A model generated the notes under the pieces. That model saw only the letters and a list, made by a program, of their open reading frames with translations, was not told the DNA's origin and searched no databases. A program made the translations under genes and the position numbers. From Paralithodes platypus (lineage: Eukaryota > Arthropoda > Malacostraca > Decapoda > Lithodidae), in contig CM064492.1 in assembly GCA_032716605.1 (NCBI GenBank), forward strand, positions 50,092,002 through 50,156,001: DNA of 64,000 bases, written 5' to 3'. Shown here piece by piece: positions 32,017-42,958 of the stretch (the first letter of the stretch is position 1; the number at the start of each line of letters is the position of its first letter).

Positions 32017-32730
32017 CAGGGTGTCCCAGGAGGAAAGAGCATAACTTTGAGAAATTATAAAACAAGGTATTCTAAGCCTAAATTGTTCTATTACAAAAAG
32101 TCCAAATCTCAACAGTTAAAAAGATAATGCAGGTTTTATGTAGTGTCCTCCCCCGCCTCACTGTAATGGACTCTTCCATGTTAGATAGTTTCCAACGGGT
32201 CCAAAATGAGCTAATATATATATAATCATTTTGCAACTTATATAATTATAATATCTTTATAATAACATGGTAAAATAATTGCAGTTAGATGGAGGTGTGG
32301 TAGGTACTACGACAGCTAGGCCACCCTTATGGGGAAATACTTAAGAAAATGCCATTTTCAACATGCAATATCTCTTTACTGGTTGAGATTTGGAATATTT
32401 CTCATAAAACATTTTAGGCTTAGAATATTTTTTTTTATCATTTCCCGAAGTTATGCCCTTTCCTCCTGGGACACACTGTATGTATATATATATATATATA
32501 TATATTATTCAATTTCCTCACTAGACCTCCATCAAGCTTAGAAAAACACCCCCTAGATAATATGTCCTGGCCGCGATTTTTTTTTTTTTCGTCAGTTTAG
32601 GCAAACCGGACACGCGGCACCACTGCACCGAAGAATGTACAATTGTATTTCGAAGGAGGATCTTGGGGGTATTTTGTTTAAGCTTGATGGAGGTCTAAGG
32701 AGGAGACTAAAAATCTCCCCTTAAAGAGAT
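31938..32730 (-). mobile_element. MITE family D with inserted mariner-like element
   Basis: Left end AAAAGGGTAGTGCTTGG and GTTTGGTCC, then a (TA)n interrupted by the element at 32017-32479. It resumes TTCCTCACTAGACCTCCATC, GATGGAGGTCTAAGGAGG and ends TCTCCCCTTAA. The middle is rearranged. It abuts the B arm at TTTAA. Confidence 0.75.
32017..32479. mobile_element. Mariner-like MITE with long inverted repeats
   Basis: About 463 bp. Left tip ACAGGGTGTCCCAGGAGGAA; the right tip read in reverse is ACAGTGTGTCCCAGGAGGAA. The inverted repeats extend about 120 bp with high identity, including TATTCTAAGCCTAAA and TCCAAATCTCAAC. The tip is the style of Tc1/mariner ends. It sits in a (TA)n tract, so a TA duplication cannot be shown. 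No transposase frame. Confidence 0.75.
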
Positions 32731-33076
32731 AGTGGAGGCTCTTTTTGTTGGTCTACAGTATATATTTAGTTATTCATATAATTCTTAGTTTCCTCGCTAG
32801 ACCTCCATCAAGCTAAATAATACACCCCCCTACAAGACAAATTTTAATTTTTTTCGGTAGAAAACTGTCCCGGCCGAAGGCTGATTCCTCTTAAAATTAC
32901 AGGCTCGCTATCGCTCGCCAGGAAAAGATCGACACCTAAATGGCACGAAAGGTCTCAAAATTTACAACGAAATGGGGCGAAAGGTGCTAAAATCGTTAAA
33001 CTAATGGGCCGAACGACTTAAAATCACAACACTAATGAGGCCAAACACGAGGGAGAAAGTGGTACCTCTCTCCTTA
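32727..33076 (-). mobile_element. MITE family D copy
   Basis: Starts next to the previous copy (TTAAAGAGATAGTGG). It has CTCGCTAGACCTCCATCA, GCCGAAGGCTG, CTCGCTATCGCTCGCC and GAGGCCAAACACGAGGGAG, and ends CTCTCCTTAA. Shares a TTAA border with the preceding D. Confidence 0.8.
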
Positions 33077-33097
33077 ATGGTAAGACAAAATAATACT

Positions 33098-33302
33098 GTC
33101 AAAACACGTCCTATTTCTCAGTTTATTCTGTCCATTACTAAGCGATTTTATTTAGATTAGGAAGGGTATATGGAAGTCAGAGAGTTGATTGAGATAAGTC
33201 TTTACCAATATAATTCCCATAGATCCTTCCTAAGCTGTATAAAATCGTCTAATGATAGCCAGAATAAACTGTCAAAATGCGTCATAATCTTGAACGGGTT
33301 AA
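33098..33302. mobile_element. MITE family A copy
   Basis: Left arm AAAACACGTCC, TTATTCTGTCCATTACTAAG; right arm AAATCGTCTAATGATAGCC, GTCAAAATGCGTCATAATC, ending GAACGGGTTAA. It abuts the Helitron-like array. Confidence 0.8.
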
Positions 33303-33325
33303 CTCTTATATTGCATGTCCAGTTA

Positions 33326-33916
33326 TCAACTCTGCGTAAGCAGAGTGGTATCGCCCCCCGTATAGTGGTACATGCTAACCGAAATGTCTGTCTGTCTGTC
33401 TGTCTGTCCGAGAACTCCTCTTAGACCGTTTGACGGATTTTCACCAAACTTCACACGAACCTTCGGTGTGTGAATGCGACGGTAATTAAAATAATATTTT
33501 TTTAATTTGTGCAATAGTTATGATCTTGGGTCCAAAATATGGTTCCCCCCCCCCCACCTTAGAACCCCACCACTCACCCTCTACCTATTCCCAAGCAATG
33601 ATGATGGTGTTCTGTGTGTGTGTGCCCCGTAGGGGCACACTCACACAGAACGCCATCGTTCAGGGGGCGAAAAAAAACTTGGCCGCATTTGTTAGTTTAA
33701 ATTAGTTTAGTTGACATTAGGTGACAATTGTAGTGATGATGATAGTAGTAGTGATGATGGTTGTAATATTAGTGATATTGGTAGTATTAGTGATGATGGT
33801 GACAATTGTAGTGATGATGATAGTAGTAGTAATAATGGTGGTAATATTAGTGATGATGGTAACCCTTCGCTGAGTTGAGTATGCCGTTTTGATTTTGGGA
33901 AAAACGGCACGTCTAC
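33326..33916 (+). mobile_element. Helitron-like non-autonomous unit 1
   Basis: 591-bp unit. The 5' end is TCAACTCTGCGTAAGCAGAG, whose ACTCTGC/GCAGAGT forms a hairpin, after an A. It continues with a (TGTC)n tract, a conserved block TTGACGGATTTTCACC, a C homopolymer, and the hairpin GTGTGCCCCGTAGGGGCACA. A GTTAG-rich link and a (GATGAT) domain follow. Near the 3' end it has a decayed CGCTGAGTTGAG, then hairpin GCCGTTTT...AAACGGC and ends ACGTCTAC before T. TC start, 3' hairpin and the 5' motif repeated inverted near the 3' end fit Helitron-like (Helentron/HINE) elements. Confidence 0.7.
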
Positions 33917-33925
33917 TCATCATTA

Positions 33926-34602
33926 TCAACTCTGCGTAAGCAGAGTGGTATCGCTCCCCGTATAGTGGTACATGGCGGCCGAAATGTCTGTCTGTCTGTC
34001 TGTCCGATAACTCCTCCTAGACCGTTGGACTGATTTTCACCAAACATCACAAGAACATTCGGTGCGTGAATGCGACGGTAATTAAAATTTGTTGTTGTTG
34101 AATTTGTGCAATAGTTATGATTTTCGGTAAAACAAATTGTTTTGGCCCCCCCACCAGACCCCCCCCCCCCCTCATCAGGACCCCCCACCCCAAGCAATGA
34201 TGATGGGGTTCTGTGTGTGTGTGCCCACTGACACAGAATGCCATCGTTCAGGGGGTGAAAACATCTCGCTCCGCATTTGCTAGGTTAAGTCAGTTTAGTT
34301 GATATTAGAAGTGATGGTAGTAATAGTGGTAGTAATGGTGACAGTACTAGTAGTAGTGATGATGGTCATAATAGTAGTGATGATGGTGACAAGTAATGAT
34401 GATGGTTGTAGTGATAATGAATGATGACAGTAGTGTTGATGGTAGTGACAATGGTGACAGTAGTAGTGATGATGGTGAGTAGTATTGATTATGGTGAAAG
34501 TTGTAGGGATTATAGAGTAGTAGTGATGATGAGAGTAGTAGTAATTATGGTGAGAGTAGTAGTGATGATTATAATAGCAGTAGTGCTGATGATATTAATA
34601 AA
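33926..34602 (+). mobile_element. Helitron-like unit 2, interrupted
   Basis: Same plan as unit 1, with GTCTGTCTGTCTGTC, GACTGATTTTCACCAAAC, a partly lost GTGTGCCC hairpin and a long (GATGGTGA)-type domain. It breaks at 34602, in ATGATATTAAT, where the opposite-strand terminus of the Rep/helicase element begins. Its own 3' end is not found. Confidence 0.7.
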
Positions 34603-34913
34603 GTAGACGTGCCGTTTTGCCCAAAATCAAAACGGCATACCCAACTCTGCGATGGAGTTACCGTATTAGACATAATTATTATATTGCATTATTAAACAAA
34701 GTGGCACATTTACTTTATTTTTTTATTTTTTTGTTTGTTCTGGATGCTCCGACCAGTAGCAGACCGCTTCTGTTCATACAATTTGGTATGAAGATAGATC
34801 AGCACCCAGCTATCTATTACTTTCATTACCATACTTAATTATGATACTTGAATACTTTTATATAGTTTCTTTCTAAATACCTACCAATCTTGCCTCCTCT
34901 TATAGTCTTAGCT

Positions 34914-35570
34914 TCATAGATTTAGATTTACGGATTTGCTCAAATTGCTCGAAGTTTGGGAATGGATTAAATGCAAGCCCTTCGTAAGTTTTCGTTCTGG
35001 ATGCTCCGACAAGAAGCAGACGCTGGCAAATTCCTTTTCTCCTGGGTTGAGGATGACTTTGTCACAAGTTGATCCTTGCAGCTTGTGGATAGAGAGAGCA
35101 TAACCAAGGATCAATGGAAGCATAACTCTTGAACAGTGAACCTTATTATTCATCCAATCTCTCGTCACTGGACATATGGGCACTGATTTTGGAATGTTAG
35201 GTATATAAGAAGGGCCTATGTAATCTCTGAAAATAGCAATGACAGCAATGGGGAGAGATGGAGGCTTCACATTGTCATCATAAATAATGGAATGTACTAC
35301 TCCAACAGCACCATTAGTGAGGCCAGCTTTAGTCCAGAGGTTGGATGTAAGTTTGAACACTGTTTTTCTGCTAAGGATGATACTTCCTAATAGGCCACAC
35401 GCTCTCTCTGCTGACTCATTTACGACTCCCTTGGGAGAAGTCTCAGCAAAAATCGGAGCAATAGGCTCACCATTGTTCTTAACTTTACAAATGTTGTGCT
35501 CAAACATATCCTTTTTTAATGCACATGCATAGATAGCATTCTCTAAGTCGTGCCTTTCATCAGGTGGCAA
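34914..35570 (-). pseudogene. Pif1-like helicase C-terminal part (Helitron)
   Basis: 218 open codons. It has NGAVGVVHSIIY-type sequence and a clear motif VI region GYALSIHKLQGST, typical of Pif1/Helitron helicases, which unwind DNA 5' to 3'. PDERHDLENAIYACALKKDM at the start fits the region between Walker B and motif VI. A piece coding EHPER (GGATGCTCCGAC) recurs at about 34744 and 34999, so a 250-bp segment near the end was duplicated. Confidence 0.85.
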
Positions 35571-35639
35571 TAAATCTATAGATCGTGCCCACCACTTATT
35601 CCAGTCAATGATACTAAGACTACCTTCACCTAGGCGTTG

Positions 35640-36330
35640 AAGTTCTTCCCTAAATGGCTTCTGATCATCTCCCTCTTGTCGCTGAATCTAATCAAATATG
35701 ATAGTGTCTTGAAAAAGACAATATAAATTGTAACCCATTGGTTTCCCAACTTTGTCATTATAGAGTGAGGAATCACAGACTGGAGGTAGTTTTTTCCAGT
35801 CACCAAGCAAGATTATGGATATACCGCCAAATGGCAACTGACAATTATGTGGCCTAGCTTCCTGCAGTCTTTGATTAACTTGGAGAAAAACTTTCTAGCC
35901 AATCATTGACTTTTCATCAATTACTAAAATACCAACATATTTAAACCTCTGCTGAAGCACTTATAATCTATCACGTTGGAGAAGCTCAAGCTTACTCTTC
36001 CCAACTGGCAGGTACAGTAAACTGTGAAGAGTCTCACCACCAATGAGATAAGCAGCTGTACCAGAAGGAGCTGCTGTTGTGACAAAACCAGAAGTAAACA
36101 CAGTCGAGGCATAGCGTTTTACTGTGTTGAGCCAGAAAGTCTTTCCTGTACCAGCAGCTCCAGATATATTAAGTAAAACCTGAGAAACATTCGCCAGTCC
36201 TTGCACATATGACTGCTATACAAAAGTTTTGACAATGGCAAAGGCACAACATTTTTTGAAATTCAATTCCTATGGAAGCCCTCCCAATTCTTCATCAAGT
36301 CTCTATGTAGTATACGTCTGCTTTGTTTCT
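35640..36330 (-). pseudogene. Pif1-like helicase N-terminal part (Helitron)
   Basis: The open stretch 35961-36206 has a full Walker A, SGAAGTGKTFW, then TTAAPSGTAAYLIGGETLHSLL, matching Helitron/Pif1 motifs I and Ia. Between 35640 and 35960 further helicase-like sequence (ILLGDWKK and PPVCDS-type) is readable but broken by stops. ATP binding residues are kept but the gene is dead. Confidence 0.8.
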
Positions 36331-37334
36331 TCTAACCACTTTGGTATATAATGAATGTCTTCAGGAGTTAGCTCTAACTTTCTAGCATCCTCAGTCCAGT
36401 CCACGTCACTAGCCTAGACCTGAAACTCTACATCCTCATAATACACCTCTGCCTCTGTATGAATCGGTCTGAGGGCTCCCATCCAGCCTTCCTGCACAAT
36501 ATCTTCTTGTACAGGCTCATGATCAACTAATAGATCAGGCTCATTAATTCCACATTCCTATTCATCCTCAGGAGAAGGTTTGTCAGCAGACTGACCTACA
36601 AGATACTTATATCTGATCACCTTAGGACAATCTGGTATTGAACAAAAGGATGAAACCTCCACTTCAAGTACATCTTTAGTCATGCTGTTGATGTCATTAA
36701 ATGTGGTACCTGCTTTGAAGACTAACAAAATAGTTTTGAGAAAGAGAATAAACCTTGACTCATATTTTCCTCTTTTTGTAGGGATGACATGGAAATTTGG
36801 TGTGATGTGAGGGACTTTTACGTCACTAGAGAGTTTCCATGATTTGGTAAACTATGATGCAAAATCATAGAGAGATTTTAGCTGGATCTTTATGCTCTAT
36901 TCCTTCATGATACCTCTCCAATGCATGTTGATAATGTGGGTCTGATTCTCGATTCCAGTATATATCTGCCCAGCTAAATGCAGTTGCCCGACTAGTATCA
37001 TTCTCAGATGTAGGAGTTCGTACTCTCCGAGTGCCAATTACATTAACTGAAACAAAAGGTCGGCTGAACTCGACAAAATGCCAATTACATTAACTGAAAC
37101 AAAAGGTCGGCTGAACTCGACAAAATCCAAACCATTCAAAATATGGTGACATTCCTGTTTTGATAGATCATGTTCACCAACAGTTTTCATAAGTATTGTT
37201 TAGAAAGCCTTACGTACTGGTTCCTCATCCTTAGCATCACCGACAACTGCCTTAGACACTGCAGAGAATGTGGAACTATTTAGCTCATCTTTCATCATGT
37301 ACTTTAAAAGGTACCTGATGACTTGAGCATATGA
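36331..37334 (-). pseudogene. Helitron linker between Rep and helicase
   Basis: No long frame survives. A perfect 47-bp tandem duplication at 37033-37126 disrupts the frame. The position and continuity with both neighbours make it part of the same ORF. I see no clear domain. Confidence 0.5.
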
Positions 37335-37745
37335 TTAGACAGGTCGACCTTCTATATTGGCACCCCATACAACAAGTAATGCTGGTACATGGTGCACAAG
37401 TGCTCGATGATTGCGTAACATTTTTAGCCGAGATCCTACAAACTCTGCACCACTTGGGGCTTCCTCAGTTCTGTGTAAGCTATCTAATCTTGTACCATCA
37501 GGAGAGAAATGCTCGATAAAACCAAATAGATCCATTGGAAAACCAAAGCGACAGAGTAATTGGCCATTTTGATCATGCCTTCCTTGTTTTAAGCAATACC
37601 CAAGCTTACAATGATGAAGCATGGTTCTGTTGATTAGATACTCGTACCTTTCTTTAAAATGTGAGTAACTGTACAAGTCTAGGAACCTTTGTTTCAAAAT
37701 GTTTGTCAATGGCCTGTGGATATTCATGCCATAGGGGCAGGCCAA
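37335..37745 (-). pseudogene. Helitron Rep-associated region
   Basis: 136 open codons with a C/H-containing stretch MLHHCKLGYCLKQ and CRFGFPMDLFG, similar to the zinc-finger-like C..C..CRFGFP segment after the HUH motif in Helitron Rep proteins. Adjacent to the HUH fragment upstream. Confidence 0.7.
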
Positions 37746-37822
37746 TCTACTGGATTGGGATTAGGATGAAATGCAGATATTCCAAGTACTTTAGTGGAAT
37801 ATCTAATTATAGTGTTTTGGGC

Positions 37823-38020
37823 TTAGATAGTGGCTACTTTACTGACATCAGGGAGTTTTGAAACATCCTTGTAGGCATTATTAAGGTCATAATTTGAAGG
37901 ACCACCTTGCATTCTTAAAAGAAGATGAGCATGAATTGTAGCTCGTGATTGGACTTCATATCTAATAATATAATCTTCAATACCAATAATCGGTAGAACA
38001 TGTTTCAGAAAGGTATGCAA
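37823..38020 (-). pseudogene. Helitron Rep fragment with HUH motif
   Basis: 66 codons containing RYEVQSRATIHAHLLLRM, which matches the Helitron Rep pattern E-Q-RG-PH-H-L-W with the HUH pair as HAH. The Rep nuclease nicks and joins strands during rolling-circle transposition. The tyrosine motif is not visible in open frame. Start ATG is incidental. Confidence 0.75.
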
Positions 38021-38106
38021 TCTATGATAAAAATACTAATCGACTAAGTCTGCATTATCTCGCAAAGCTTTCGATCTTAACAGGTGGTCTTGTGTTGCTT
38101 CAATAC

Positions 38107-38643
38107 GTCAGTCAAAAAATATTTTTTGAATTTTTGCAATAGTTATTATTTTAGATCCAAAATATGGTTCCCCCCCCCCCCCCCACAGCAACGATGGGTA
38201 ACGCCATCGATCTGGGACTGAGAACAACTTGCCCAGCATTTGTCGGGTTAAGTTAGTTTAGTTGACATTATAAGTGATGGTAGTAATAGTGGGGATGATG
38301 GTAATAGTAGTGATGATGGTGATAATAGTAGTGATGATGGTGACAAGTAATTATGATTGTAAGATGATGGTGATAATAATGATTGTGGTGATAGTTGTAG
38401 TGATAATGATGAGAGTAGTGACAATGGTGACAGTATTAGTGAAGATGGTGAGAGTAGTAGTGATGATTGTAATAGTAGTAGTGATGATGATAGTAATGGC
38501 GATGATGATAGTAGTAGTGATGATAGTGACAGTTGTAGTGATGATGATATTAGAAGTAATGGTGGTGGTAATATTAGTGATGATGGTAACCCATCGCAGA
38601 GTTGGGTATGCCGTTTTGATTTTGGGCAAAACGGCACGTCTAC
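38107..38643 (+). mobile_element. Helitron-like unit 3, 5' end missing
   Basis: Begins inside the unit (AAAAAATATTTTTTGAA, TCCAAAATATGG), C homopolymer, GTTAGTTTAGTTGACATTA, (GATGATGGT)n, then CATCGCAGAGTTGGGTATGC, hairpin and ACGTCTAC. The 3' subterminal motif is an exact inverse of the 5' tip CAACTCTGCG. Confidence 0.7.
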
Positions 38644-38647
38644 TTTA

Positions 38648-39480
38648 TCAACTCTGCGTAAGCAGAGTGGTATCGCCCCCTGTATAGTGGTACATGCCGG
38701 CCGAAATGTCTGTGTATCTGTCTGTCCGATAACTCCTCCTAGACCGTTCGACGGATTTTCACCAAACTTCACACGAACCTTCGGTGCGTGAATGCGACGG
38801 TAATTAAAAAAATATATTTTGAATTTGTGCAATAAATTTGATTTTAGGTTAACAAACTTTGTTTTGCCCACCCTCCTTTCTGGCGTTTTGTGTGTGTGTT
38901 CCCCGTAGGGGCACACTCACACAGAACGTCATCGTTCAGGGGGCGAAAACAAACTTGCCCGAACATTCGCTACGTGAATGCGATGGTAATTAAAACAATA
39001 TTTTTTAAATTTGTGCAATAGTTATGATTTTTGGTCAAAAATATGGAGTGATGATGGTAAGAGTAGTATTGATGCCTATAATAGTAGTAGTGCTGATGAT
39101 AGTAATGGTGATAGTGACTAGTAGTGATGATGGTGACCCATCGCAGAGTTGGGTATGCCGTTTTGATTTTGTCTGTCTGTCTGTCTGTCTGTCTGTCCGA
39201 TAGCTCCTCCTGGACCGTTCGACGGATTTTCACCAAACTTCACACGAACATTCGGTGCGTGAATGCGACAGTAATTAAAAAAATATGTTTTGAATTTGTG
39301 CAATAGTTATGATTTTAGGTCCAAAATATGGTTTTGTCCCCCCCCCCCCAGGACCTTCAGCCCCCACACTGTACCTATTCCCAAGCAATGATGATGGCGT
39401 TCAGGGGGCGGAAAAAAACTTGCCTGCATTTGTTAGGTTAAGTTAGTTTGTGGTCTGTTCAGTCAAGAAATATCTGTATA
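38648..39480 (+). mobile_element. Helitron-like units 4 and 5 (part), fused
   Basis: Unit 4 starts TCAACTCTGCGTAAGCAGAG 4 bp after unit 3 ends. At about 39168 its 3' hairpin is cut (GCCGTTTTGATTTTG) and joined directly to the (TCTG)n of unit 5, so a junction of two units has been deleted. Unit 5 runs to the LINE insertion at 39481. Confidence 0.65.
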
Positions 39481-41036
39481 TATTTTTTTTTTTTTTTTTT
39501 TTTTTAAGAGACAATGAACGGAGGAAGGAAAAACACAGATAAAACAAAAAGGTCCATGTGCCTAAAGGCATCCTCCATTCATAAAATGTTTGTAACAACT
39601 GGGCTTAAACTTTTGTAGATTGTAAGTTTGTGGAAAGCAACTCGAGGGAAGTGAATTCCAAAGAGTAGTAGTTCTAGGGATAAATTAATTTTGATAAGCA
39701 GAATTTCTGCATTGTGGAGGAGAAAGTGTAAATTCATGGGCGCTCTCAGCTGCCCTAGTTCTACGGAGAAAGGTGTGGAGAGGCGGCACAATTGAAGCAA
39801 GTTCCTCGGAACAATTGCTGTGTAAATATCTGTAGAATAATGCAAGGGATGCAACGTTTCTTCGTATGGATAATGTAGGAAGGTCCGTGTGATTGCAGGG
39901 TTATTGATTAATCTAATAGCTTTATTTTGAATTTTGTCCAACTGCCTCAATGCAACCACTCCACTTCCACTCCACAGAGGTGAACAGTAATCCATCTGAG
40001 AACGCACATGACTTTTATATATTACGGCCAACTGCTCGTCAGTGAAGAATTCTCGAACTCTGTACAGGAGTCCCAGTTTTTTAGAGGCATTCTTAGCAAT
40101 GCTTCTAAAATAATATGTCCAGCTCAAGTTAGTAGTTAATGTTACACCGAGAATGTCAATACTAGGGGAAGTGGGAATATTTACATCATTACAAATATAT
40201 GGGAGTCAGTGAGATTCTGTCGGTTAGAAAATTGAATGTACTTGGTTTTCTGTGCATTAAAGGAAACTAGATTCTTTTGTCCCCATTCATTAATTCTAGA
40301 AAGGTCCTGGTTCAGAGAAATTGCAGTGTTTATTTTTGAATTTATAAGATCGGGTTGGGTGAAAGAATTGGTAAATGTGAAGGAACTGTGGAGCGTTGAG
40401 TCATCTGCGTAGGAATGTATTGGATTATGAGTGGTAGATATGAGATCATTGATATGAATGAGGAACAGAGTTGGGGCCAAAACTGATCCCTGGGGAACAC
40501 CAGCATTTATTGAGTGAAATTGAGAATAAAGGCCATCTACCATTACACATATTTTTCTGTTATGAAGATAAGAAGAAATTAGTGGAACTAATGATGCAAG
40601 GCCGTAGTGTGACATCTTCGACAATAAGGATTGATGCTAGACTCTATCAAATGCCTTTGATATATCCAGTGCTATTGTATGTGTTTCACCATGTTGGTCT
40701 GTAGCTTGGTTGATTTGATGCGTAAGAAGGCAAAGAATGTCTGCAGTTGATCGACATCGTCTAAAACCATATTGCCTATCACTGATTAATTTATTATTCA
40801 CAAGATGCTTAATTATGTGATTATTTAATATAATTTCAAAGACTTTACCAAGAGTGGAAGTTATAGCTATTGGTCTGTAGTTTGATGGATCTGAAGAGGC
40901 ACCTTTTTTAGGAACTGGATGGATGTTTGCTTCTTTCCAGGGTACTGGGAAGCATGAGATATGAGTATACAGACGGAAAAGTTTTGCCAATACAGGAGCG
41001 AGCACCAAGGAGCAATTCCTAAGTACTATTGGAGGA
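39481..41036 (-). pseudogene. Jockey-like LINE copy 3
   Basis: Longest of three copies. It ends in poly(T) on plus (39481-39507), so its 3' end faces left. In minus orientation it has IPPIVLRNCSLVLAPVLAKL, SNYRPIAITSTLGKVFE, LDISKAFDRV, motif B INAGVPQGSVLAPT, intact YADDSTLHSS and the C-terminal domain. Frame breaks occur at about 40630-40640 (between KAFDRV and SKMSH), about 40180 and about 39890. Endonuclease missing. It interrupts Helitron-like unit 5. Confidence 0.9.
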
Positions 41037-41225
41037 ATTTCATCTTTATATGATGGTGAATGTTGTAGTGATGATGACAGTAGTAGTGATGATGAGATTA
41101 GTAGTGGTGATGGTGAGAGTAGTAGTAGTGATGATAGTAATGGTGATAGTGACTAGTAGCGATGATGGTGACCCATCGCAGAGTTGGGTATGCTGTTTTG
41201 ATTTTGGGCGAAACGGCACGTCTAC
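41037..41225 (+). mobile_element. Helitron-like unit 5, 3' part
   Basis: Resumes after the LINE with (GATGATGGTGA) repeats, CATCGCAGAGTTGGGTATGC, hairpin and ACGTCTAC. Confidence 0.65.
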
Positions 41226-41235
41226 TTTATTATTA

Positions 41236-41841
41236 TCAACTCTGCGTAAGCAGAGTGGTATCGCCCCCCGTATAGTGGTACATGCTAACCGAAATGTCTG
41301 TCTGTCTGTCTGTCTCTCAGTCCGAGAACTCCTCTTAGACCGTTTGACGGATTTTCACCAAACTTCACACGAACCTTCGGTGTGTGAATGCGACGGTAAT
41401 TATAAAAATATTTTTTGAATTTGTGCAATAGTTATTATCTTAGGTCCAAAATAAGGTTTTGCACTCAACCAGCCCCCCCCCCTCCCCCCCCCACCCCTCA
41501 CCCTCTACCTATTCCCAAGCAATGATGATGGTGTTCTGTGTGTGTGTGCCCCGTAGGGGCACACTCACACAGAACGCCATCGTTCAGGGGGCGAAAAAAA
41601 AACTCGGCCGCATTTGTTAGTTGAAGTTAGTTTAGTTGACATTAGGTGACAATTGTAGTGATGATGATAGTAGTAGTGATGATGGTTGTAATATTAGTGA
41701 TGATGGTAGTATTAGTGATGATGGTGACAATTGTAGTGATGATGATAGTAGTAGTAATAATGGTGGTAATATTAGTGATGATGGTAACCCTTCGCAGAGT
41801 TAAGTATGCCGTTTTGATTTTGGGCAAAATGGCACGTCTAC
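41236..41841 (+). mobile_element. Helitron-like unit 6, complete
   Basis: 606 bp from TCAACTCTGCG to CTAC. It contains (TGTC)n, GTTTGACGGATTTTCACC, C homopolymer, the GTGTGCCCCGTAGGGGCACA hairpin, GATGAT domain and 3' hairpin. Closely matches unit 1, so both probably descend from one recent copy or duplication. Confidence 0.75.
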
Positions 41842-41850
41842 TCGTCATTA

Positions 41851-42540
41851 TCAACTCTGCGTAAGCAGAGTGGTATCGCTCCCCGTATAGTGGTACATGG
41901 CGGCCGAAATGTCTGTCTGTCTGTCTGTCTTTCTGTCCGATAACTCCTCCTTGACCGTTGGACTGATTTTCACCAAACTTCACAAGAACATTCGGTGTGT
42001 GAATGCGACGGTAATTATTATTATTTTTTTTTAATTTGTGCAATAGTTATGATTTTAGGTCAAACACATTTGTTTGCCCCCCCCCCGCCCCCCCCCCCCC
42101 CCCCCCCCCCCCCCACCAGCTCCCCCCCCCCCCCCAAGCAATGATGATGGCATTCTGTGTGTGTGTGCCCCGTAGGGGCACACTGACACAGAATGCCATC
42201 GTTCAGGGGGTGAAAACATCTCGCTGTGATGATGGTCATAATAGTAGTGATGATGGTGACAAGTAATGATGATGGTTGTAGTGATAATGATGATAGTAGG
42301 GTTGATGGTAGTGATGATGGTGACAGTAGTAGTGATGATGGTGAGTAGTAATGATTATGGTGAAAGTTGTAGTGATTATACAGTAGTAGTGATGATGAGA
42401 GTAGTAGTAATTATGGTGAGAGTAGTAGTGATGATTATAATAGAAGTAGTGATGATGATATTAATGATGATAGTGACTAGTAGTGATGATGGTGACCGAT
42501 CGCAGAGTTGGGCCGTTTTGATTTTGGGCGAAACGGCACG
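41851..42540 (+). mobile_element. Helitron-like unit 7, 3' end fused
   Basis: Starts TCAACTCTGCG. The C tract at 42077-42137 is the longest in the window. The 3' hairpin ends GGGCGAAACGGCACG and is joined to ACGGATTTTCACTACATC of the next unit, so both the CTAC end and the next unit's 5' end are deleted. Confidence 0.65.
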
Positions 42541-42958
42541 ACGGATTTTCACTACATCTTACACGAACATTAGTTGGGTGAATGCGAACGTCAGTCGAAA
42601 AAGATTTTTTGAATTTGTGCAATAGTTATTATTTTAGATCCAAAATATGGTTTCACCCCACCCCCCCAACCAGCAAAACCCCCCCCCCCCCCCCCCCCCC
42701 TCCAGCAACGATGGGGAACACCATCGATCTGGGACTGAAAACAACTTGCCCGGCATTTGTCGGGTTAAGTTAGTTTAGTTGACATTAGAAGTGATGGTAG
42801 TAATAGTGGGAATGATGGTAATAGTAGTGATGATGGTGATAATAGTAGTGATGATGGTGACAAGTAATTATGATTGTAAGATGATGGTGAAAATAATGAT
42901 TATGGTGATAGTTGTAGTGATAATGATGAGAGTAGTGATGATGGTAGTGACAATTTTC
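42541..42958 (+). mobile_element. Helitron-like unit 8, left part
   Basis: Lacks a 5' end. Has the ACGGATTTTCAC block, TCCAAAATATGG, C homopolymer, then GATGAT domain up to GTGATGATGGTAGTGACAA, where the CR1-like LINE begins. The unit resumes at 44719. Confidence 0.65.

Larger units (their letters stand above)
34603..38106 (-). mobile_element. Decayed Helitron with Rep and Pif1-like helicase
   Basis: On the minus strand, Rep-type sequence (37.3-38.0 kb) precedes a Pif1-like helicase (34.9-36.2 kb), the order of Helitron proteins. Downstream, at about 34603-34652, comes the same 3' terminus as the surrounding units: CATCGCAGAGTTGGGTATGC, GCCGTTTT...AAACGGC hairpin, ACGTCTAC. No matching 5' end is found; the left boundary on the minus strand is placed at the return of unit-type sequence near 38106. 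Stops, frameshifts and a 47-bp tandem duplication (37033-37126) make it non-functional. Confidence 0.75.
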
